A stretch of 55,905 bases of DNA, taken from Planctomycetia bacterium (GTDB lineage Bacteria; Planctomycetota; Planctomycetia; Pirellulales; Thermoguttaceae). The position numbers and the translations under genes are program-made. Every line of letters starts with the position of its first letter. Within the stretch, counting starts at the first letter, position 1. A model generated the notes under the pieces. It did no database searches and was not told where the DNA came from. It saw nothing but the letters and a program-made list of their open reading frames with translations. Positions 8,680 to 16,545 of this stretch are shown one piece after another. The DNA lies in the NCBI GenBank assembly GCA_030527185.1, contig JAUNBF010000018.1:1-55905 (forward strand), given 5' to 3'.

Positions 8680-9864
8680 CTAATTCCGATGTTTTTTTCG
8701 GAACTGATTCATCGTCATGCCGAATCGTTCTTTGAATTTTTGAATCAGGTGGGAGGTGTTTTTCAAACCACATTGTTGGGCAATTTCCCGAATCGGAACG
8801 TCACTCTGGCAGAGAAGGCGGACGATTTGCTGGTAGCGGGTGTTTTGCAGTTCCTCCAGCACGGTATGGCCGACGACTTGCCGAAAAAGCGTTTCCAGCT
8901 TGCGGGTGGAGATGTGGAGGTGGCGGGCGGTGCTGTTCACATTCCCATTTTTCCAGGCATGGTTCCAGATGTACTCCAACGCCTCCTGCACGAGTGGTTC
9001 GGAAGTTTTGATTGTCTGGGTGGATCGACGACGGACGATGCCTGTGGGATGATAGACTTCCACGCGGGTGGGGTCGTGGCGACGGCCGCGCATCAGTTTG
9101 TCCAACATTTTGGCCGCGAGCCATCCGCCATGTTCAAAGTGCGGTTCCACGCTGGAAAGCGTCGGTTTGGAAATGTTGCCGATACGCAAGTCGTTGTCCA
9201 CACCCAAAACGGTCATTTCTCCGGGAATGTCGATTCCTTCCATAAAACAGAGGTCGAGTACCTGTCGGGCACGGAAATCGTTGGCCACCATCAACCCCAC
9301 CGGCCGGGGCAAACCGCGCAGCCACCGCGACAGTTCCTCGTCGTCGCGTCCCTCTTTCGGTTCCGTGTAAGGTTCGTGTTCGCCAAAGACGAAAAAGGAA
9401 CGTTTTTTCTCCCGGCAGAGTTTCTCCAACCTTTTCCGGCGCTGAATCGACCAGCCGGAGGAGAGGTAATTGTGGACGTAGGCGATATTCTCAAATCCGG
9501 TGGCGAAAAGGTGTTCCCCGGCCATTTCCGCAATGGCATTGTTGTTGTTCGAGACGATTCCGCAGCGACGAAACGTTTCCGGGAAAGGATTTTGCCGAAC
9601 ATCGATCAGAACGATCGGTTTTTGCGACTCGAGAAAAAAGTCACGGATTTCGCGAGACGGGTAGAATGAAAGAATCCAGCCGGAAACTTCGTTGGCGTAG
9701 TGCTGCAAATCTCGCAGGGTGTACTCTTCTTCAATCAGGTGAATCCGCCACGGTCCGTGCTGGTTTTCGTAGCGCATAATCCCCTCCAGCTTTTTCTGAT
9801 TGGCATAATACGCCATCTTCAAGCATAGACAGACCGTCGGGATTTTTTTCCAGGTATTTTCCAT
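8680..9864 (-). CDS. XylR-type transcription regulator (sugar-binding sensor plus AraC domain)
   Basis: The 394-residue protein has an N-terminal periplasmic-binding-protein-like sensor of the LacI/XylR type (GIVSNNNNAIAEMAGEHLFATGFENIAYV, MVANDFRARQVLDLC, ILGVDND-like VLGVDND). The C-terminal AraC DNA-binding domain starts near residue 290 (VNSTARHLHISTRKLETLF and PIREIAQQCGLKNTSHL). Relatives bind a sugar and activate catabolic genes. The ATG at 9864 lies only 6 nt after the predicted -10 box, so the mRNA is probably leaderless or nearly so; ATG 9891 would lie inside the promoter. It is divergent from the glycoside hydrolase gene at 10084 and upstream of the sialidase-like gene, its likely targets. 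Confidence 0.88.
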   Translation of the reverse strand: MENTWKKIPTVCLCLKMAYYANQKKLEGIMRYENQHGPWRIHLIEEEYTLRDLQHYANEVSGWILSFYPSREIRDFFLESQKPIVLIDVRQNPFPETFRRCGIVSNNNNAIAEMAGEHLFATGFENIAYVHNYLSSGWSIQRRKRLEKLCREKKRSFFVFGEHEPYTEPKEGRDDEELSRWLRGLPRPVGLMVANDFRARQVLDLCFMEGIDIPGEMTVLGVDNDLRIGNISKPTLSSVEPHFEHGGWLAAKMLDKLMRGRRHDPTRVEVYHPTGIVRRRSTQTIKTSEPLVQEALEYIWNHAWKNGNVNSTARHLHISTRKLETLFRQVVGHTVLEELQNTRYQQIVRLLCQSDVPIREIAQQCGLKNTSHLIQKFKERFGMTMNQFRKKHRN

Positions 9865-9870
9865 TCCCTC

Positions 9871-9899
9871 ATCGTAACAAAATGGCCGCATTTTGTCAA
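9871..9899 (-). promoter_or_regulatory. Promoter with overlapping palindromic operator of the XylR-type gene
   Basis: TTGACA (9899-9894) and TACGAT (9876-9871) are spaced by 17 bp. The spacer is filled by a palindrome at 9877-9896, with arms ACAAAATG and CATTTTGT around a 4-bp centre. A protein bound there would block RNA polymerase, so autoregulation is likely. The start codon is 6 nt from the -10 box. Confidence 0.7.
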
Positions 9900-9966
9900 G
9901 TAAGCTGGGGAATTCTCATAAATTCTTGATTCTCAATAGGTTGTGGCGTTCGCAAAAACGGTATTC

Positions 9967-9980
9967 ATTTTGCGCAAAAT
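9967..9980. promoter_or_regulatory. Palindromic site upstream of the glycoside hydrolase promoter
   Basis: A perfect 14-bp palindrome, ATTTTGCGCAAAAT, lies 16 bp upstream of the -35 box at 9996. It shares the half-site CATTTTG with the palindrome at 9877-9896, as expected if one regulator binds both. Confidence 0.5.
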
Positions 9981-9995
9981 AAGTATGGGAAAACC

Positions 9996-10024
9996 TTGAA
10001 AGAGAAGTGGGGGGCATTTATAAT
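9996..10024 (+). promoter_or_regulatory. Promoter of the glycoside hydrolase gene
   Basis: TTGAAA at 9996-10001 and TATAAT at 10019-10024 are separated by exactly 17 bp. The start site is expected near 10031, giving a leader of about 53 nt to the ATG at 10084. Confidence 0.8.
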
Positions 10025-10083
10025 GAGGACATCCTTTTGTGGAAAGTGAAAATCCGAGAATTCAGAAAATTGGGAGAAGGAAG

Positions 10084-12720
10084 ATGAGAAATAGGTTTTT
10101 TTGGTGTGGCGTGGTTTTAGGAATGGTGGGAAATTTGGGTGCTGCGCTGGAGCCGGAAAAAGTGGCGGAGGATTCGACCGATTTCGCACCGTTGTTTCCG
10201 TTTGTCATTTCGTACGACGCTCCGGAAAATGTGACGAATCTGTCGTTTTTGCTCGACGCGCCTGCGGGAAAACATGGATTTGTGCGAGTGGAGAAGGGGC
10301 ATTTCGTCACCGACGCGGGGCGGATTCGGTTTCACGCGGTAAACACTTCCGGTCCGGCCAATTTTCCAACGCACGAACAGGCCGACCGGGTGGCTGACCG
10401 ACTGGCACGTTTCGGCATCAACTGTGTCCGAATGCACTTTGTCGAAGGCTCTTTCGGCACGTTTCGGCTGAAGCGGACGCCGGGACTGGTCGATACCACC
10501 CGCCCCGGACGGCATTTTGACATGGATCGGCTCGATCGGCTCGATTATTTCATTGCGGCCTTGAAAAAACGAGGGATTTATGTCAACATGAACCTCACCA
10601 CCTCCCGAATTTGGGACGAGATGAAAGGGGGAATGCAGGGAGGGGCGTGGCTCAATAAAGGGGTGGACAATTTCTACAAGCCGTTGATCGATTCGCAGAA
10701 AGATTACGCCAGCCGCCTTTTCAATCACGTAAACCCTTACACCAAGCTACGTTACGCGGACGACCCGGTATTTGCGATGGTGGAAATCAACAATGAAAAT
10801 TCGCTCTGGAGTACGTACTCCTGGAACAATTGCGGTTCGAGTGTGAAAAAGGAGCCGTTCCGAAGCGATTTTCAACGGCAGTGGAACGAATGGCTGCGGA
10901 AAAAGTACGAGACGCAAGCCAATCTGGAAAAAGCGTGGAATGTCCAGGAGACGCGGCAGCCGCAGGTGGAACTGGTACCGGAGGGGAATTTCCAGGAGCC
11001 TATCGTGATTGACGGCAAAAAATGGCGTTGGGTGACGGATACGGCGGATGCTTCCCTGGAGACGAAAGAGGGCACGTTGCAGATGGAGGTGAAAAAACGT
11101 GGCGAGGGGACGTATCCACGACTTTTCCGGGCGTTGTCACTCCAAGCGGGAGAGACGTACACCCTGTCGTTCCAGATTCGCCAAATTTCGGGGCAGTCGA
11201 ATGCCCAAGTGTTGCTGGCGGTTGCGGAAGGGGCGTATGCCACGTGGCGACAACTGGGTGTTTTTGAGAATATTTCCGTCGGCAAGGAGTGGAAAACATA
11301 CACTTACACGCTCCAGGCAGCGAAAGATTCACCGGAAGCGAAGATTCAGTGGACAGTCTGGCCGGAAGGGAAATTTGAAATGAGAAATCTCTCCTTCCGA
11401 CAAGGCCCGGTGCCGTTCCAGATGGCGGGAAGTCTGGAAAAAGGGGATATTCCGTTAATTTTTAAAAACACGGCCGCGCCGATGGTGGTAAAACAGGACA
11501 TGGCGGAGTTCCTCTGCGACACGGAAATCACGTATTGGTACGAGACGATGTATCGGTTTTTGAAGGAGGAAGTGAAGCTCAAGGCGCCGGTTGCCGGGAC
11601 GCAGCTTGGTTATACGCCCGCTTTTGTGCAGGCCAAACTGGACTATGTGGACAAGCATGACTACTGGCTTCACCCGCACGTCGGGGATGATTGGTCGATC
11701 GAGAATCGTGCCATGGTCAACGCGGATGGTGGGTGCATGGCGAGCATAGCCAATCTGCGAGTGTACGGAAAGCCTTATACCATCAGTGAATACAACAACT
11801 CCTACCCCAACATGTACGGTGCCGAAGGGCAGGCCATGTTGCGAGCATACGGAGCGTTTCAGGATTGGGATGGCGTTTTTGCCTACACATATCATCACAA
11901 TACCGACGAGCCGCAGGCACTGGAATACTTTTTCAGCATCGCGTGCCGGACGGATGTTTTGGCTCACATGCCAGCCTGTGCGGCCATTTACCTTCGGGGG
12001 GATGTGCGGAAAGCGGAAAAATCGCTGGTGGCGGCGTACGATCATGAAAAATTCATGAATCAATTGGCGAAAACGTGCGACACGAATTACAGCATCGGAA
12101 ACGACGGTTACGACAGCCGAAACGCTCTGGTACACCAGGTTTCGGTCGATCTGGAAAATCGGGATTGCACGAAACGTTCGGAAATCGCTCCCATTTCCGG
12201 CAATGTTTACACCAGCGACACGGGGGAACTTTGCTGGAATCGGGAAAAGCCGGAGGAAAGTTACTGGACGGTGAATACGGCCAACACGAAATTGTTCAGT
12301 GGCTTCCCGGCGGGACGTTCCTTCGATTTGGGGGGTGTTGGGCTGAAAATTGGCAAAACGCGGCTCGACTGGACGACGATCTCCCTCTTCTCCCGCCAGG
12401 GGAACGGTTTCGGCGAACATGGCAAGAGCAACATTCTCCTGACCGCGACCGGTTTTATCGGGAATCAAGGGGTGAAAATCCAGGACTTGGGCGGAAAGCG
12501 TATTCGATTCAGCGACTGGGGCACCGCGCCCGTCATGGCGGAAGGAATCTCGGCGGAAGTCACCCTTCCCGTTGCGGCTGAAAAAGTCCGTTGCTGGGCA
12601 CTCGATTGTCGCGGAGACCGAAAAACGGAACTCCCCGTCGAAAAGACTACCGATGGTCAAGCCAAAATCCTCCTGAGTCCGCAGTATCAGACCGTCTGGT
12701 ACGAAATCGAAGTGGAATAA
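10084..12720 (+). CDS. Large secreted glycoside hydrolase-like protein with inserted carbohydrate-binding domain
   Basis: The 878-residue protein has a signal peptide (GVVLGMVGNLGAA). Its clan-A-like (beta/alpha)8 barrel is shown by RFGINCVRMHF, MDRLDRLDYFIAALKKRGIYVNMNL and VEINNENSLW, with a candidate acid/base Glu near residue 238. YTISEYNNSYPN near residue 569 would hold the nucleophile. Between them, residues about 300-450 look like a CBM4/9-type beta-sandwich (LSLQAGETYTLSFQIRQISG), and a C-terminal beta-rich region follows. The family is a GH5/GH42-like planctomycete group; the substrate cannot be read from the sequence. GGGAG lies 7 nt before the ATG. A divergent XylR-type regulator and its sites lie immediately upstream. 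Confidence 0.8.
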   Translation: MRNRFFWCGVVLGMVGNLGAALEPEKVAEDSTDFAPLFPFVISYDAPENVTNLSFLLDAPAGKHGFVRVEKGHFVTDAGRIRFHAVNTSGPANFPTHEQADRVADRLARFGINCVRMHFVEGSFGTFRLKRTPGLVDTTRPGRHFDMDRLDRLDYFIAALKKRGIYVNMNLTTSRIWDEMKGGMQGGAWLNKGVDNFYKPLIDSQKDYASRLFNHVNPYTKLRYADDPVFAMVEINNENSLWSTYSWNNCGSSVKKEPFRSDFQRQWNEWLRKKYETQANLEKAWNVQETRQPQVELVPEGNFQEPIVIDGKKWRWVTDTADASLETKEGTLQMEVKKRGEGTYPRLFRALSLQAGETYTLSFQIRQISGQSNAQVLLAVAEGAYATWRQLGVFENISVGKEWKTYTYTLQAAKDSPEAKIQWTVWPEGKFEMRNLSFRQGPVPFQMAGSLEKGDIPLIFKNTAAPMVVKQDMAEFLCDTEITYWYETMYRFLKEEVKLKAPVAGTQLGYTPAFVQAKLDYVDKHDYWLHPHVGDDWSIENRAMVNADGGCMASIANLRVYGKPYTISEYNNSYPNMYGAEGQAMLRAYGAFQDWDGVFAYTYHHNTDEPQALEYFFSIACRTDVLAHMPACAAIYLRGDVRKAEKSLVAAYDHEKFMNQLAKTCDTNYSIGNDGYDSRNALVHQVSVDLENRDCTKRSEIAPISGNVYTSDTGELCWNREKPEESYWTVNTANTKLFSGFPAGRSFDLGGVGLKIGKTRLDWTTISLFSRQGNGFGEHGKSNILLTATGFIGNQGVKIQDLGGKRIRFSDWGTAPVMAEGISAEVTLPVAAEKVRCWALDCRGDRKTELPVEKTTDGQAKILLSPQYQTVWYEIEVE

Positions 12721-12867
12721 CGGGGGGCTTAATTGATAATTGATGGTGTTCACACTATGTTATTGGGAAGTGTGCCTTCCAAATTCCCATCCCGATGGGG
12801 AAATATGCGTTGCGGGAAGAGTTTATGCTTCTTCCACTTGGAATTTCCAGAAAACGAATGGAAAGTC

Positions 12868-12920
12868 CCTCCCCAAGATAGGGCTTTGGGGAGGGAATCC
12901 GAAAAACTCAAGTGGATGAA
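12868..12920. repeat. Short dispersed repeat with GC-rich hairpin
   Basis: CTCCCCAA and TTGGGGAG form a hairpin, followed by a 26-bp block at 12895-12920 that recurs, with one difference and in inverted orientation, at 32842-32867. It lies in the 233-bp gap before the fused PEP-CTERM gene. The rest of that gap (12721-12867) holds AT-rich ATTGATAATT-type sequence and no gene that I can support. Confidence 0.6.
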
Positions 12921-12953
12921 GTATAGTTCGATGATATTTTCAGGAGAAATGCC

Positions 12954-15900
12954 ATGAAACGGGTAGTTTTTGTTCTTATCGCGTGGGCGGTGTGGATGGC
13001 GGTCGGCAACGCGAATATTCAGGCGGAAACGATCGCTTCCGGGGCGGAAAAGTCGATTGCGAACGTCGCTTCGGAAGGGTTGACGATTGAATCCGGCGGG
13101 ACGTTGTTGTATGACAGCGATACCGATTTCGCGCATTCCATCCACATGACCGGAACGGGAAATGCTGACCGGGGAGCCATCCGAATCACCAGTCCCGCCA
13201 GCAATACAATCAGCGGAGCGGTAACGGTGGGGAGTGCGGGAAGTACGCTGGTTCTGGATTCTGCCGGAAAATGGACGTTGACGGGAACCCTTTCGGGAGG
13301 AGCATTAACACTCCAGACAGGAAGCAACGCTACGGCAACTGGTTCGGTAGCGTTGAAGTCGAATTCCGTTTCGTTAGAGAAGTTGGTTTTGAGTTCAGGA
13401 ACACTCCGATTGGAACAAGCCAATCCGAGCAAGTTTACAATTACTGGCGGAATCGAAGTGGCTTCCGGGGCAACGCTCGATTTGGCCGCCCAAAACGCGA
13501 TGAGAACTTGGGAATCGACGCTCCCTGCCATAACGCTGAAGGGGGGAACGCTGCACAATTCGTCCGGGACTCACAGTAATCTGCGGTACGTGACACTGGA
13601 AAATGGCAGAATTACCGCGACGGGGAGTGCTTCCGACAATGTTCGTTATTATCTCTTTAGCGAAAGGGTGACTTCTCGTGGAACTTCGGAAATCTCCGCC
13701 CCACGAATCACGATTCGGCCTGCGGCTTATTCTCAGAACGGTACGTCGGGAGAATTTCTGGTCGAAAACGGAACGCTCCTCGTTTCTTCCGAAATTATTC
13801 GATTTGAATTTGAAAATGCCCAAAATACACAAGCGTCGCTTTTGAAAACGGGCGGAGGGATACTCATTCTTACTGGAACCAGCGACACGACGAGCGGCCA
13901 TGGTGCGGCCAGCATTACTGTCCAGTCCGGGATTCTTCAATATGGAAATCAGACGGCAACGGGAATGTTCGCTCCTGTTTCCGGTGGCGTGACGACGATT
14001 GATTCGGGTGCTACGCTGCAATTTGACCTCACGACAGCTCAGGAAAATAGCACGTTGCTGGTTTTGGACGGGGGAATTCTTTCCAATCTGGGAGAACGGG
14101 TAACTTTGTCGGGAAAAACGACGGTGACGAACGGTTTTACCAAAAGCGGAGCGGGAACGATTGCCCTGACGAACGCGGAAAATGCGCTGGCAGGCAACGT
14201 TTCCGTGACTGGCGGAACGTTGGTGGTGACGGAGGCAATTGCGGGTGCGTCGGGCGTTTCGTTGTCCCAGAATACGACGTTGGAAGTGAATGTGGCTGCG
14301 GGAAAAACGGATTTTGCTGCGGCAATGACAGGAGCGGGTGCGTTTGTCAAAACCGGTACGGGAGAGTGGAATCTCACCACGAAACAGACCTATACCGGCG
14401 GAACGTATGTTCAGGAAGGGACGCTTTCGCTCTCTTATGTAGATGGCAATAACGGAACCCTTCCTGGAGTGTATGAGGAGGGCAATCCCTATCAATATTC
14501 TCAACATTATCCTGTTTGGGTGGCGGATGGAGCGACGTTGAAAGTTCTGGTTAATGGTGCTCTGGGAGCGGCCACCTGCAATCCCAACATGGTGACACTG
14601 GAGGGAGGGACGCTGGAAAACGCTTCCAGTCAATACGTTACGTTAAACGGCCTTACCCTTTACGGAGCGACGTTGAAAAATACGGGAACGGCGGCTCAGG
14701 GATTTATGCTGGATAACGATGTATCGGTGGACGTTCTGTACGATGCGCAGGGGAATGCTCTCCGAACGACCAGTACGATTGATTCCCATGTGGTAAAACT
14801 TCTCTATCGGACACGCAACGCCAATGGTGTTCAGGATTATCAGAAAGTTTTCAACGTTGCGGAAGATGCCGTTTTGGAAGTTCGTTCCGATTTGACCGCC
14901 AATGAATCGACCCCCATTACCATCACGAAAACGGGGGAAGGGGCGTTGTTGTTGGATGGAAGTGCCTGGAATGTGGTGAATAATGTCTCCACCGGGAAAA
15001 GTTTGGATGTAACGGTAAAAGAAGGAACGTTTCAGACGACTTCCCAAACCGATTTCCGCCAAAACGAGATTCGATTCGAGGAAGAAACCACCGCTATTTT
15101 GGGAGGAACGTTTACCGACTCCAGACTATTTTTGAACGGAACGTGGGAAGTTGTTCCCGATGTTTCCCTGATTTTCGCGGGAGATTCCGAGATTGTATTG
15201 GGCGATGAATTTCTTCTTTCGTTGGAGAATCTTTCCGAGTCGCAGACCGTTACTTTTCTGGATGCCAGGAAAGCTTCTACTTCCCTTCAGGAATGGTTGG
15301 CAGAGTACGATTGGAACAATCATTTGCTTGACCCGATGGGAACCTATTCCGTTTTGTTTCAGAATGGCTACCTGAGTGCTTCGGTGACGCAGGTTCCTGA
15401 ACCGTCCACCTGGCTGCTGATGTTGGGGATGTTGGGATTCCTGGGTTGGACGAAGGGGAGGATGCCAGAACGGAAACGGAAAGGGTTTACGCTCGTGGAA
15501 TTGCTCGTCGTCATTGCGATTATCGGAATGCTGGTGGGGCTGCTTCTCCCAGCCGTTCAACAGGCACGCGAGGCAGCTCGAAAAATGCAGTGCGCCAACC
15601 ACCTGAAACAGATGGGACTGGCGTGTCATAACTTTGCCGCGGCTCGCAACAGCGTTTTCCCAGAAAGTGTGCTGAAAAAACAACACAGCGGTTCTCTCGG
15701 CAAGAATACGTTTGGATTTTTTACGCTCCTTTTGCCGTACCTGGAACAGGATGGGGTGTATCAGCAAATTGACCAGGATATGCCATTCACCCAGTTCTGC
15801 AATACGGCAATCGGCAAAACCGTTCGGAAAACGGTCATTCCAACGTATGTCTGTCCCAGTTGGCCGTTTCCCGCACTCAGCACGGTGGAAGAAGGAACCA

Positions 15901-16454
15901 ACGGGGTGCGGTATGGGGCGATGTTGACGTATAGCGGCGTGGGTGGCGTAATTCGGGAACCGGGGGAAGTGGATGAAAATGGGAAACAGTACCCCATTGC
16001 GGCAACCGACCCGTCCGATAACGGCGGAACCTATCCGAGAAATGGTATGTTTCAATGGGCTTACGGCGTTCCTGTGGCCAGTGTGCGGGATGGACTGAGC
16101 AATACCTTCCTGATCGGTGAATTCATGCAGGCAGACAAAGATTCTTCGTCCTCTTATTACGATTATCCCGGCAATGTGCGAGCTTGGCTTTTCGGCAGTA
16201 ATGCCGGTAATATCGGGATTTACATCTTCAACGTGGTCACACGGCAATATGGAGCTTTCAACCAACATGTCGAACGGGGAAACGGCGACTCGAATTGTTA
16301 CCGGAACCGCCTCCCCTTCAACAGCGACCATCCCGGCGGCGGGCATTTCGTCCGGGCTGATGGGAGTGTTCTTTTCCTGAATTCAGGAATTGACTACGTT
16401 CCCTACGCCAATCTCTGCACACGCGATGGTGGAGAGAGCCGTCAGGAATGGTAG
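12954..16454 (+). CDS. Fusion of a PEP-CTERM beta-repeat surface protein with a DUF1559 pseudopilin-like protein
   Basis: A single open frame of 1166 residues. Residues 1-25 are a signal peptide. About 780 residues of Gly/Thr-rich repeats of the autotransporter-associated beta-strand type follow (TKSGAGTIALTNAENALAGN, FVKTGTGEWNLTTKQTYTGG). Then comes a PEP-CTERM sorting tag (VPEPSTWLLMLGMLGFLGW plus basic tail), normally the end of a protein. Here the frame continues through MPERKRK into [15 protein letters not shown], a prepilin-type N-terminus, and a complete DUF1559 domain ending in GGGHFVRADGSVLFL. Elsewhere in this window the two parts are separate overlapping genes. The internal ATG at 15462, preceded by GGGGAGG, could also start the second half alone. 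AGGAG precedes the ATG at 12954. Confidence 0.85.
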   Translation: MKRVVFVLIAWAVWMAVGNANIQAETIASGAEKSIANVASEGLTIESGGTLLYDSDTDFAHSIHMTGTGNADRGAIRITSPASNTISGAVTVGSAGSTLVLDSAGKWTLTGTLSGGALTLQTGSNATATGSVALKSNSVSLEKLVLSSGTLRLEQANPSKFTITGGIEVASGATLDLAAQNAMRTWESTLPAITLKGGTLHNSSGTHSNLRYVTLENGRITATGSASDNVRYYLFSERVTSRGTSEISAPRITIRPAAYSQNGTSGEFLVENGTLLVSSEIIRFEFENAQNTQASLLKTGGGILILTGTSDTTSGHGAASITVQSGILQYGNQTATGMFAPVSGGVTTIDSGATLQFDLTTAQENSTLLVLDGGILSNLGERVTLSGKTTVTNGFTKSGAGTIALTNAENALAGNVSVTGGTLVVTEAIAGASGVSLSQNTTLEVNVAAGKTDFAAAMTGAGAFVKTGTGEWNLTTKQTYTGGTYVQEGTLSLSYVDGNNGTLPGVYEEGNPYQYSQHYPVWVADGATLKVLVNGALGAATCNPNMVTLEGGTLENASSQYVTLNGLTLYGATLKNTGTAAQGFMLDNDVSVDVLYDAQGNALRTTSTIDSHVVKLLYRTRNANGVQDYQKVFNVAEDAVLEVRSDLTANESTPITITKTGEGALLLDGSAWNVVNNVSTGKSLDVTVKEGTFQTTSQTDFRQNEIRFEEETTAILGGTFTDSRLFLNGTWEVVPDVSLIFAGDSEIVLGDEFLLSLENLSESQTVTFLDARKASTSLQEWLAEYDWNNHLLDPMGTYSVLFQNGYLSASVTQVPEPSTWLLMLGMLGFLGWTKGRMPERKRKGFTLVELLVVIAIIGMLVGLLLPAVQQAREAARKMQCANHLKQMGLACHNFAAARNSVFPESVLKKQHSGSLGKNTFGFFTLLLPYLEQDGVYQQIDQDMPFTQFCNTAIGKTVRKTVIPTYVCPSWPFPALSTVEEGTNGVRYGAMLTYSGVGGVIREPGEVDENGKQYPIAATDPSDNGGTYPRNGMFQWAYGVPVASVRDGLSNTFLIGEFMQADKDSSSSYYDYPGNVRAWLFGSNAGNIGIYIFNVVTRQYGAFNQHVERGNGDSNCYRNRLPFNSDHPGGGHFVRADGSVLFLNSGIDYVPYANLCTRDGGESRQEW

Positions 16455-16491
16455 GATGATTCTGCGGAATATCATGGTTTTCTATCCCAAC

Positions 16492-16511
16492 TGATCGTGG
16501 AAACACGATCA
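16492..16511. terminator. GAAA-capped hairpin between convergent genes
   Basis: A perfect 8-bp stem (TGATCGTG / CACGATCA) is capped by GAAA in the 91-bp gap between the fused gene and the convergent 1658-residue gene. There is no T-run on either side, so it is a possible rather than certain bidirectional terminator. Confidence 0.4.
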
Positions 16512-16545
16512 ACCTAACGGCTGCCCCCTTCATGCAAGACGGAAA

